From Dirofilaria immitis (lineage: Eukaryota > Nematoda > Chromadorea > Rhabditida > Onchocercidae): a stretch of DNA of 64,000 nucleotides. Position numbers and translations under genes: made by a program. A model generated the notes under the pieces. It was not told the origin of the DNA. It worked only from the letters and a program-made list of their open reading frames with translations, and made no database searches. The stretch is from the NCBI GenBank assembly GCA_024305405.1, contig JAKNDB010000098.1:620001-684000 (forward strand), in the 5' to 3' direction. Shown here piece by piece: positions 16,138-28,287 of this stretch (the stretch's first letter is position 1; each line of letters opens with the position of its first letter).

Positions 16138-18174
16138 TTATTTGCGCATTTTGCTCCATTTTTGATGTGGCGCTAATGTTTTCTGGCTGTTTATCTTCTT
16201 ACGTTTTCGTCGTTCCTGCTCAAAACTTTCCGTTATTTGTGCTACCGAAATCGTAAAAAATCTTCGCCATACATCGTTTATCATTGTCACAGAATATGGT
16301 GATGCAAATCGTACTCTCTTCTTATCTTTTTGATTTGGTTCTTGCTAAAATTGATTAATTAATTTCGTAGATTTGATTTTTAAAAACACAAATTTTTATC
16401 AATAGTGCTTTGTTTAATGTAAATTTTAAAGAAGAATAAAATTTATTAAATTAAATTTTAAAGAATTCAAGAAAAAATTAATCAGTAATTCACTTTTTCA
16501 CCATTCAAATAAGGAATGAATTCATCGATGAATGTATTACCAACAATAGCAAAATAATTTTTCCCTTCATTCTGATTCATTTCTAAAAACGATTGTCGAG
16601 AATGTGCTCGACCAGTTTTACGAGCTAATTGCCAAGCACCAAGAAGATTTTCCGTATAGCCAAGCATATTTGTTAACTATAATTGTTGAGGATGAAAATA
16701 AATCGAATTAATGAAATTCATCTCAGTTTTTAAATGAAGTTAAAAACAAAGTTTAATAAAGTTAAATGAAATTTTAGTAAAATTTTATCAAACGAAATTT
16801 AATAAAGTTTAATGAAGTTTTATTTTAATGATTTATAGAGAATTTCGTTTCAATGAAGTAAAACATTGAAATACTTCTTTTTAGTAAGTTCAAACTAGCT
16901 AGTGCTAAATTATCAATAATTTATCAAAAAGTTTGATTGAATTGTATGATTTGACGGTTGATATTCAAATTTTCATTTATTCAATGTATAACTATTCCTT
17001 TTTGAAAAAGTCAATTGCGCCACGAATGTTTCTCTTAAAATCTATGTGATAATTTAAAAATTTTTGCAAAACTTTAAAGTTCTAAAAAGTTTATTGAAAT
17101 ATTATATTAATTAATTGTAAATTAGAAGTACTTGATCAAGACAATCAGCAAATCGTGCAATATGTCCACCTAATTTCGGCATTTTTATCATCGTTGCTTT
17201 AGGTGATCGTTCAACACCAAAAGCCTGCAAAAATTTTGAACCAATTTAAATTTAGCAAATCGATTATGAGATGTTAATGTAACGGATGCTTTCTCCCAAT
17301 TCGAAAATTTTTCGACTAATTAAATTAATATTTCGAAATAATACTTAAAAGTTTCAATTTCAAAATTATTTCCAAACTTAACATATCGTAAAAATTTAAT
17401 TCCAAGTGAATATTTAAAAATTTTTTACGAATATCGAAATTCAATTATTAAATTTTTATTAATTTGCCCTTTTTCCTTATATTCATCATTTTAAATTAAT
17501 AATGTTTTTTTCAAAAAAGAATTTTTTTCAATTTTTCACAAATAAAATTTTTTTGGAATTGAAACTTTTAAGTATTATTTCAAAATATATATTAATAAAA
17601 TTGATTAATCAATCCTGTGGTAAAAGAAAAAGTTGAAGAGTTGAAGGAAAAGAAAAAAGCCTTTTTAATTCGGGTGCAATATCGTTTAGAATTTTCACAA
17701 ATATAATTCCAATAATTTCTTTTGGATTTTCCAATTTCTATAAAAAAATTTTGCAAATTTCATGCATTCAAAAGATGGATTATTTTAAATTAAGAGGGAC
17801 GTTAATAAGGAATTAATTAATCGAATGGAAATTAAACTAATATGCAAGTCTAACATGTGAAACGAGAAATGAATTGAATTTTTTTTTGAATTGATTTGAC
17901 AAACTATTAAAAGAAAGTCAATGAAAAAATTCAATTTATAAAAAAATTAAAGTTTTATCAACTCAAACTTGCGCAGCTTACTTCCATTCATTACATCGAC
18001 CTTTTTCGATTTAAAATAAAATTAAAAACTTCCAGAAGTGACAACCTGAAAAGTTTCACGCAAACAAAGTCGTTCTTTTCTGACGAAAGCAATTTCAAAT
18101 GGATTCTCGGATTCGGAACCAATCCAAGAACCAATTATTTTACTTTTTCTGGATAAGCCTACTGCATTTCCCAT
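16138..18174 (-). CDS. Nematode globin-like protein, possible N-myristoylation
   Basis: Five exons on the minus strand: 18046-18174, about 17661-17737, 17132-17224, 16494-16676 and 16138-16344, giving roughly 229 residues. The order of parts fits a globin fold: N-terminal extension; helix A (ERLCLRETFQ); helix B (ENPKEIIGIIFVKILNDIAP); a CD segment with FGVERSPKA; helix E with GGHIARFADCLDQ, whose His is the expected distal E7; helix F with LARKTGRAHSRQ, whose His is the expected proximal F8; helix G (NYFAIVGNTFIDEFIPYL); helix H (VWRRFFTISVAQITESFEQE); and a basic tail. It therefore probably binds haem. The protein begins MGNAVGLSRK, a good N-myristoylation context, suggesting membrane anchoring. 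All introns fall in phase 0 except that the exon 2 donor is not GT at the expected place, perhaps a base error. Substrate and role are unknown. Confidence 0.82.
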
Positions 18175-20975
18175 TACAAAATTCGTTATCAGTTTTATCA
18201 AACCATGTCAATATATTATGATTTATGTCCCGAATTTTTTATTGAAGTTTCAAATCTAAAATTTACATAGAGCAAGAGATGAATTAAATTTTATAAAAAA
18301 TACTTCAATTTTGCGAAATTTTTAAATGAACCAAGACGAATGAACAAATTTGAGATGATAATGATATAGTTATAACTAACCAAAAATTTTTACCATTTAG
18401 TTTTCAAATCCACGAAAAGCTCAATTTTTCAAATTTGAAAAACTTTTCATAGCTTCAATTTAAATTTAAAATTATCATTCCAAAATTGAAGTTCTGAACA
18501 ATTCTAATTTTTATACTCATATGAACAATCCTAAAAATGAAAATTCAGAGTTTTGTCACCTTGTTTGAAAGATATGAGATATTATTTAAACATTACAATT
18601 TTGACATCGAGTCGTAATATTTAAATAATATCTCATACCCTTAAATGATAATTTTAAATTTAAAAACATGAGAGCTTCCTTCGTTTCAAATCAAACTAAT
18701 TTTATTTTCCATTTTGCTGCATAAATTCAAAATTCAAAAAATTATAATAAATAATTCTTCTTAATGTACGACTACATCTAAATTATGATAATATATATCT
18801 CTTCCGATATCATCATATCAAACATCTTATTTGTTTCGTAAAAACTTTCTTTGAGAATTAATTCCAATAAAATTTCGAAAATCAAAATTTCTACGAAATA
18901 TTTCAAATTGTTAAGTCAATTAAATTATTCCCGAAAATTTGAATAAATATTTTTAGATTATTATTCTTTAAAAAATTAAAAATAATTTGAAAAAATATTC
19001 AAATTTATTTGAATTAATACATTCTGAAATAAAATGCTTAAATATTTGATGATAAATGAAAGGAAAGTAGAATATATAAATATTTTCCCATTAATATGAA
19101 TGTGAAAATTTTCTTAATAATAATAAAAAAGTTGATTAACACATCTACTTATTGTCCATTTCAAATAATAAGTAAAATAACTCATTTAAGTTGAAAGAAA
19201 TATAAATTTAAGAATTTCAGAAATGTTTTTAAAAAAATTGAATTTAAAAGTAATCATTGATACATAACATTATTTGACTCAAATATGACCAAATATCGTA
19301 AAGATTTCATGTAAAGATTTTTAATATGAATAAGAGAAGTGTAAGGCAGAAAAATGATAATATTATTAAGTGGCTAATTACGATAATTAGCTAAATAAAT
19401 AAATAATCGCAATCGATTTGAAAAATATTCAACAGTGTCAAAGGTCAGACTTCATTCTAACTGTTATTTATTGGGATTTTTTTTCTTAGCAAATAATGCA
19501 TTCAGGTTGAATATTATTAATGAAAAGAAAAATAAGCACAACTGAAATTAAAATTAAGAAAATATAAATAAAATTAAAATGAATTAAAAGTTGAAAAATG
19601 GAATTAAAATTAAAAGAATATGCCAAAAATTTTATCATATTACAGGTAATTATTTATTCAATGGATTATTTTGTTTTAAAATGGGAAAATAAAACTAATA
19701 TGATTGTAAGGAAAAAAGATTCCCATCAGGTAATAGAATACCTGAGGAAATCAATATTACATTATTATCTATAGCTATCGTATTAGAAAAAAATCTTTGT
19801 TGCAATTTCACAAAACAAATTGCTATTATTGACGACATTATTCAACTAAATAAGTGTATATATAGAAATGATAAAATTAAAGTCTTAGGTAATAAGAAAA
19901 TTGTAGGAATATAAATAAAGGTACTTAGGTATTAGTAGCATGAAAATATTTCTTTTTGCTTAACAACAACTATCAACTAGCTAAATCACTTGATTACCTG
20001 TTGCTATTGCTACGCTAAACACCTGCTCCAATAGTGAAATATTTCTCTTCTTCTACTGAGACAAATTTCCCCAAAAGCAATAAAAAAATATTCGCTATTA
20101 AATATAAAATTATAAAAACAATCAATTTCATGAAGGACTAAAAATTGAATCCTTGACTTATTACTGATTATTTGATGACTATACGTAATAATAAGATAAG
20201 GGATAAAATATGTTAATAATTGAAATAATCGAATCACTAGGACGACAAACATTATGGATGATATGATTTAAAAATAAAAATCAAGAAATTTTGTTGTTAT
20301 CATAGTGTTTATTGTTTTCAGTGCAATGGAAAATAAAGAATATTTGTAATTTTTGAAATTCTCATCAGCCATAGATTTTTTAAAAATGCTTGCTTCAAAA
20401 ATGCGTATTCTAGAATTCTGTGTCCATGCTAATGTGATGAAGAAAAAAATGTGACAAAACTTCAATAAAGTTATTATACGAACGAACTGCTTCATTAAAA
20501 GTCAAATTTTGAGCAAAATTACAACCTATATAACATTTCAATACATCAGAATCATCGCTGTTTTATAAATTTAATTACAGATCCAGAAATTATGCATTCG
20601 ATTAAGCCAATATGACTACAAAAATATAAACAAAATTTGAATATTGAATTACAAAATAATCCGACAAATGTTGGCAAGAAAGAAATATAAAGTTTTAAAA
20701 ACTAGTAAATTAAAGTTTTTGGAAATTGAGCATAAGTAATGCCCAAAAATGATCAGTTTGGCAGTAGACAAAAAAATAATGATGAAAGAAGAGATATAAG
20801 AAAGGAGAAAGATAAAACAGAAGAACGTAGAAACGAAATTTCTATAAATTTGTTTATATAGTTCAAACTTTCTTTTCATTAGTTTTTTCCGTATATCTAA
20901 ATCAAAAAATTTCTTAGCTCAAGCCTGGTTTTATATAGACTATTTCCCAAAAATCAGCAAATGATAGAATGCATA
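18175..20975. other. Intergenic, globin upstream region
   Basis: 2.8 kb of AT-rich DNA between the globin start and the XPF 3' end. The only structure noted is the long inverted repeat at 18573-18637. The longer minus-strand frames (20010-20252, 20268-20495, 20649-20879) are AT-rich hydrophobic noise without motifs. Confidence 0.5.
18573..18637. other. 24-bp near-perfect inverted repeat (hairpin)
   Basis: The arm at 18573-18596 begins TATGAGATATTATTTAAA. The arm at 18614-18637 is its reverse complement with one mismatch. The 17-base loop is AATTTTGACATCGAGTC. Total length is 65 bases, the size of a pre-miRNA stem. It lies about 400 bp upstream of the globin ATG. It could be a small-RNA precursor, a tiny inverted-repeat element, or chance in AT-rich DNA. 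Confidence 0.6.
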
Positions 20976-23900
20976 TTAAGACATTAGAGCTTTCAGTTTG
21001 AAATCAGTATTGAAAAAATGATGTAGTGAAGAAGCTAGTTCTTTATTGTCTAAAACTTTTGAAAGTTCATCAACATTACTGTTAGCAACATCTAGCAAAC
21101 ATTTCATTTTTTCACATTTCATTAATCGTGTCACTTCACCACTCGAAATACCCGGCAGCTGTGTCATTTGGCGATGCAACACGGAATTCAAACGCTTCGA
21201 TACTGCTTTATCACCTAAATGTTAAAAAGATGAACCTTGATTTATTAAAAAAGTAATAGCGAATATATAAAAGCAATGGTAGTAAGTACCAAATGAGAAG
21301 GGTTTTAAGAGATGAAAAATTAAAATATCGAAGTACATGAGCTGCGAATAAAAAAATCTTACAGAGAAATCAGAAACTAAAAGTCATAAAAGAAGCTATA
21401 AAGCAAATATCAATCAAAAAATTGATGATTGATTTTTGTAACTTAATCCGAAAGATTCAGATAATTCAGATACGATTAATTATGCATAAGCTAGAAAGAG
21501 AGATGAGTTCACGTAATATAATATAAAATCGGACGACTCGTGAAATTAAGAAATCGCCCGGTCACTAATCCAATCCAATAGCAGATCGCTATTGCAACGG
21601 AATCGGTCAAATAGATGCACAATTTAACAATCAAACATTCATTCACATTTTCAGGTGTACTGAAGAATGTTAGAGGAAAACCTGATTCAGAATTAGATGC
21701 ATCAATGCATTCTTCGAGATCACTTTTAATTGCTAATGCCTGATCCAGATTCGGATTCGGTTCATTTAACTGCAAAATAGTAAACTATATTCAAAACAAA
21801 TACATCATATATTTCCCGAAGACAAAACCTTGAATTAGGTTATCATAATAAACACCAGTAAATAGTTCGTTCCGAATTGCACAAAAAAAATCATATCAAC
21901 TTTAAACATAAATATCATAGAAGCAAATATGAAAAAAATATATTACTTTTAGTTCTTCGAACATTTCAGATGAATGTGTAGGATCCAAAGTCCAAATAAT
22001 ATTCATATTTGGATATGTCCTCACCAAAACTGTGAAGAGAGATCTCGTTTCACGAGAACGACGGCTTAACTCTCCCTTTAATGGACTATAAACTATTCCC
22101 TCTACTTTTCCACAATAATGGAAATAACAATACAGATATGAAATTAAAAATAATTTGGACCGATATATGTTGAAATTATGTTGTGGACATTATGACATTT
22201 CAGGAAATTAAGAAAAGAAACGACAATATAAATCAGCATAAAGACTTACTTGAAAGGGACCACAATTAATTTTTTTATAATCGTCTTTAACATTCCCTTC
22301 AATAAGTAGAATTACATTTTTATAATGACGCAGCATCTAAAACATAATTTAAGTTAGAAAATCAAAGATATACTAAGCAAATGTTAATTTAATGAATAAT
22401 TCAAAGAATTATTTTTGGGAGATTTAATTTCAGATAGTGAAATTAGTTTTAGTAATAAAGAAAAGCTTCATAATAAATTCAAAAACAGAATAAATCCACC
22501 AAACTAAATCATACAATGTTAAAATACATGCTAAAGGAGACACTTCCACTATAAAAAGATCTAATTATTAATTATACTTTGTTTTTCGCTATGAAACACA
22601 AAAAAATTCCTTCCAAGAATACAAAGCTGCAGAATTGAAACAAATAAACCTTTACCTGTTCGATCTGCTTAAAGATGCGACCACTATGAAGTGACTGAGT
22701 AAGATCATCGAGGGCCTTTCTTTCAACAGCTATATTCGGCGAGAGAATATAATCTCCAACTTCGATTGTAGCTGGTATTAGATCTACACCTCGTTTGTAA
22801 AGCACTGTTGGTAATTCGCTTTGGAATTCTCTCATATCAATTATCACCTATTGAATAATATTGCGCTAACTGTGTTTCATGCTCAAAAATTATCCATGTA
22901 ACGATTTATTTAATGATTCCTGATCTTCGATAAAATGAAGAACCTTTGGACTTTCTTCGTTTTGCTCAACTCTTCCGCCAGCATCTCTAGTCGACCTCAT
23001 AAGTATCAATCTATGCGGTTCCTCACGATCTGTTTCATATTCTCTAGCAGACATCAGTGTCTAAAAATGATTCCAATAAAACTAGGCATTTTAAAAAATT
23101 AAAAAAATAATTTTACTGAAAAATATGCATACTCCTTGCTCTCGGACCATTTCCTCGAAAGCAATTTGTTCTTTTCTTAGTGAACAAAGGTATCGTTCTT
23201 CTTCATTTGAATTCGCGTACATAACAATGTAAATTGTCAATGGTTTCTCATAGTTACACGCCTTATGCATCTGCAATGACATATAATTAATCAAATACAT
23301 ATCGTGCAAATGCAAAAGATTGCTTGAAATCATTGTCCATGTTCATTTATTCGAAACTCAAAAGTCTCATGTCTCCTCCATATATAAATACTAATATAAA
23401 GAATTTCATCAAAAAAGTAAAAATTCTGATTTAATAGAATAAAAATCCAAAAATAATGTTTCACCTCTAACAACCGAAGAGATACCAAATCGGAATGATA
23501 AAGAATAACAATTGGTGGTTCAAAGGTTTCTAGTTGTTTGATGAGGTTATAGCGCTCACCAGAAGGGACAATGACTAGAAGAGGATCTTCCCTTTCGACA
23601 CCTTCTGAATCATTTGAATTTCCAGATTGAGCATCCTCAGGATTTGAATTTCCTGAGTGGATTTCCTCGACATTTGGATTTCCGGATCGAATATCTTCGA
23701 GATTTGGATTTCCGGATTGAATATATTCGGCATTCGTATTTTCGGTAGATGCATTTTCTCTTTCTATAAGAATTTCAATTTAGATTAATAAAATAAATGA
23801 GATAAGATATGCATTTTTGAAACATTCTGGTCGATTACAATACCGCTGAAAAAATAAAATTTTGATGGATTTCCAAAAAGACAGTACTTTTGATTCTTCA

Positions 23901-26900
23901 GAATCATATTAATCGAAAAATAAAATCTTATAAACATTGAAAATAGTTGAGATGTTCAAAATACTACAAATACTAACTTCTGCAGTTTTTTTAATTTGAA
24001 CTATGCCGAAACGCAATAGTCGAGCCTGCTTGCCTGAACCGTGAGTCTTCTTTACTTCTTCAAATAAACGACGTTTTTTCGATTCTGCCGAGTAATTTCC
24101 TTTTGTAATACCTTTATATTATTCACAATTTCACTACTTGTTTCACCCTATAAACATATAATGAAAAGAGAGTTAATGTCTTGTTCTAAAACTGTAAAAG
24201 AGACAAAAATTAACTTGCATAGGATGATATTAACCTCGATGTTATTAGCAAACAGAATAATTCGTGAAGGATCCCAAGAAGGTTGTGACTCCGGTTCAGT
24301 TTCTCCTTGTTTATCAATGAAATCCCGTCCTAGCTGCTCATTTTGAACCCATAAAAATTTTGTCACGCCATAACTAATAATGTCTCGCAACTGTCGACAA
24401 ACTTCATTTCCTGCACCAATTAATAAAACTGCAGGTTCTGGAAGCAATTTATAAATCTTCAAAATCATTTTAAAAAAATGAACTTCTGTTTCAAAAACAC
24501 AATTCAATGAGCTTTAAAAAATGCTTTCGTGAATACAAATCTATGTACAGTAAGTAAATAATAACACACCTTTTCCAAAACTCATTTCATTCCCTTTATA
24601 CTTAATTTTGATCTCTTCTAAGACTTTAAGAAGTGCTTTCCATTTTGGTGGTTCTGAAATTTCATATCTTACTCTTTATACGCTTATAAATTTTCGTAGT
24701 TTTTATATTATTGCAAAAGATACTTTCGGTTCCAATAACAAAAAACAATCCGTAAGGACTATAAACATAAACATTATAAGGACTACAAACATTAAAAGAA
24801 GGTAGCAAGGTAATCAAATTAAAGACAATGATGCTCACTCATGTTGTATCTTAACAACTTCGACAGAAAGTTGGAGCAAATTAAAATGGTTGTTTACCTA
24901 ACACAGTTCGTTTATTATCAGATTTAATTTTGCACAATCCGTCTACTTCCACAAATAGTTTCGAAGATGTCTGCGTGAATAACCATCCACTGTTAGTTGT
25001 AATCAACTAGAAAATTCCATTTGGATCGTTAACATATATTTTTTAGAAGTATCGAATTGTAACAAATAATTTCAAAAGTATCGTAACATCTTAACAACAA
25101 ATCAACTGAGCTGTGTCAAATATCGTATAATATAAAAATTTGACTTTTTGGAAAACTTTTGTCAACTAATAATGAAACTGACATCCTTACTATTCCTGAC
25201 TTCATCCAAACAACAATAAAGAGTTATCGGATCCAATTCTTCAGCCTGAAAAATACCAGCAATTATACTACATATTTTTAACGTTCAGTAAGTATTTATT
25301 TACAAAAACTTTGTTACTTTATATAGAAGATTCCGAAGTTGCTTAAGATCAGTTAAAAGACGCTGTTGTTTTTCACTGGTAGAAAATTGCCGGCCTTTCA
25401 GCTGTATTTCTAGTGCAGAAGGCAAAAGACCGACGGATGGCTGGATACTTTCATCTTCCGCGGCAACCTACAAATGCTACAAACGATCAACAAATTTTCT
25501 GTAGCAATCGGAAAATATAAATTTTGACATAAAAACTTACGTCAGTTGATAACGACGTTTGCTTCAACTCTCGAACGCAAGTACGTATTATGTCTACTAA
25601 TAATGATTGGACTCTTCGCATTGCATGCGGCAAATCAGGTGATATTTCTACCATATGTGGCTGGAAATACATTTTCTAATTTATTTTATCATTATATATT
25701 TAAAAAGTGTATTTAATGGTGATTTAATATCCAAACATTTTTCGGCACTTCATTAAAATAAACAATTAGTGGATTTATCATCCTAATGTCTCAGCAAATA
25801 AATGAAATTCCTTTTTCTTAAAATAAAAACGAAATGCTGGGGTAAAATATCACTAATATATATAAAATAAATACTTACAGAATATGGATCCAGTGAACTT
25901 TTTACATCTATATCAAATCTTGGTAGAAGCCTAACTCTTCTAATATATAATCGATTTAGCAATCGCTGCAAAACGCCTATACCAGACAGTGCTCCCGGGT
26001 TATCACTGAAGAACAAATTACATGGTCCGATCAGCTCACCAATAAGAAAATTGAGTAAGCAATGAAAGTTATGAAATTATCGACCTGAATGCCTTGACGA
26101 AACCATCCGCTTTTTTTCTCGATACAAGCGAAGAATGAATGACTCCTGAAATCCAGTCAGCAACCTGAAAGATTTTCAAATATTACGTTCCATTTGTAAA
26201 AAACGCGACAATATTAGAATAATTTGCACCATAAAATCAATTAGGAAATAACAAACTGATGCGCACGATGGACAATGATTCCGGCAACATGCTTTACAGG
26301 AATACGTTCTTGTAAGAGGTCAACCATTAAAATTCGTGAAGTAATAAAATGTACTCCTCCTTCCATGTACAGCGATTCCCTAAACAACATATGTAAAGAA
26401 AAAACATCTGGTCTGATAACTTTTGAAGGTAAAACAAGCTGTCACTGATAAAAAACAAAACTCTTTACATCATTATCATTCCACTCTTTACACCTCTCTA
26501 CATGCAAAAGTAAGAAACTGACCTGTCCTTTATAGAACAGTCTGCTGTGATGATCTTTGGCGGGCATTTAACTTTAGGATCGCGTAAACGAGAAACGAAA
26601 TATGCCTGAAATTTCATTGCATCTTCAGTATTTGTATCTATCAACTATTGCTCTACTATTAGAGAACTTTATATCTGTTGCTACGGATGAACTTCATAAT
26701 GCTTTGGACGCTATCCTGAAATAAAAATCGAAGTACAAAATGGCATCATTTCTCACTCACCACTAAAATAATGAAAATTTGAAAAAGGTCAGACTAAAAC
26801 GTGATATCTCAATAATTTGAGAATTTCATATACAGAAGTGACTTTAGGTGACCTTTTATAAGGAAAATGTTTCTGAAAGCTACTAACATCATCCCGTGGA

Positions 26901-27220
26901 GTTGTATTGATAACAAATACCAATAACTGCGGATCAGAGTACAGATGTAAATGATGAAGAATCAAACGTTCCAATCCCAGACCACTAAAAAAAGGTAAAC
27001 AATTGATCAGTTGATGTAACTAGAAACCATCTAACAAATAGGAAAAGTAATTTACCTGGCAAGAACAAAAGAACATCATCAGCATAAGTATCGAGCATAA
27101 TATTCCTCTCGAATCTAAGCAATTCAATCATATCATCATCGTCATCTGATTTACTTTTGGCTCAGGAACAACCTCAGTTTTTTCATGTGCAGAAGTCGCC
27201 TCATTTTTCACTTTATTCAT
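20976..27220 (-). CDS. ERCC4: XPF / ERCC4 structure-specific DNA-repair endonuclease catalytic subunit
   Basis: Homologue of XPF, which with ERCC1 cuts 5' of lesions in nucleotide-excision and interstrand-crosslink repair. N-terminal helicase-like parts: MIELLRFERNIMLDTYADDV, LERLILHHLHLYSDPQLL, YMEGGVHFITSRILMVDLLQ, VKHVAGIIVHRAHQFVI and SDNPGALSGIGVLQRLL. A middle part (PAVLLIGAGNEVCRQLRDII) leads to an acidic linker with four copies of a 10-residue repeat, then NEEERYLCSLRKEQIAFEEM. The nuclease core is IIDMREFQSELP and VGDYILSPNIAVERKALDDL, with the full ERKxxxD active-site motif (22650-22840). The C-terminus (LPGISSGEVTRLMKCE to stop, 20976-21191) is the tandem helix-hairpin-helix that pairs with ERCC1. 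Frame breaks near 26110-26117 and 27153-27159 lie in T/A runs; another is likely near 24070. ATG 27220 gives a short acidic extension. ATG 27131 is the alternative. It has many exons; exact limits were not resolved. Confidence 0.92.
23615..23738 (-). repeat. 30-bp coding tandem repeat (10 residues x4) in XPF linker
   Basis: On the minus strand the four units read AEYIQSGNPN, LEDIRSGNPN, VEEIHSGNSN and PEDAQSGNSN. The repeat lies in the disordered linker between helicase-like and nuclease parts, just before the block REDPLLVIVPSGERY. Confidence 0.85.
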
Positions 27221-28287
27221 TTTCCTATAACGGAAATACTCAACGACTGTCAAATCTGATAAATCAATAAAGCAGATACGAAGATGAGCCAGCAAGTTTA
27301 AATAACCACATCAGCAAACTGAAATGAATTTTAAATTCTCGCTAATAAAAATGCTCGAATGCAAAGTATTGCGCAATTCATCCAAAAAACTGCGAATACG
27401 TAATTTTGCAATGAATATATAATGAGATAAATTAACATAAAATTCATTCCCACTACATTCTCTAATAATTTTGTCAGGTAAATCTTCTTTCTCTTAAAAT
27501 ATTCTCTGTGCTAATTCTGTTCATAAAAATAAAAACAAATCTTTGACATATTCCAGTGATAAGATAACGAGATTTCCCCATGAATGATGAAATACATATA
27601 ATACAGGGACTTGTTGAATTAAGAAATGGAATATGTTTATTTATGTTCCATTCACTTCTTTTCATTTCTACCACTTTGCATAAAAATGTATCCCCTTATT
27701 CACCTGGACAATGTAAAAATGAACAACAGTAATGGATGATTATAAAAAATTATATACAAAAATTAGAAATAATCATCCACTTGCCACAACATGGATATAA
27801 TATAAGATACTTTTTCGGTCTAGTCTATGACTTGAAAATCATGTGTTTTTTCTTGGATATATTTTATTTCCACGTATTGATGTCAGTAACCAATTATTTC
27901 TCCTGGTGAAATTGAATTTTTCAAATGATAATAAGGATTATAACAAAATATATACATGATAATGTGATATGCACCGTTTCAGACAAGAAACCATTCATAT
28001 TTCACTTAACTAGACATATCTTCTATTGCATAAATAATGTATAGCAAGAAGCAACCATTTTTATTGTAAAAATGAAGAATCCAATTCAGATACCCTATCG
28101 TTTCCATCTGTGTTCTTAGAAGACTACTGCAAATAGAAAATGATTTAATATCAATCTTCGTCAGAATAATAATCTGGCTCATTTATTTTGTATTTCCATT
28201 TTCTCTGAAGAATAAGACAAATAATGGGATCTCATTCGTTTTGATGGCTTATACGAAGAGCTAATAATATACAGAAGGAAAATACTC
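27221..28287. other. Spacer between ETHE1 and XPF, no gene supported
   Basis: About 1.1 kb between two minus-strand genes. Reading the minus strand, TCCGTTATAG ends just before the XPF start, an acceptor suited to trans-splicing. Minus-strand frame 27474-27674 has no motif. Confidence 0.45.

Noticed and set aside
20010..20879. Three hydrophobic minus-strand frames as membrane proteins
   Set aside because: Phe/Ile/Tyr-rich translations are what AT-rich DNA gives by chance; no splice sites or start context support them.
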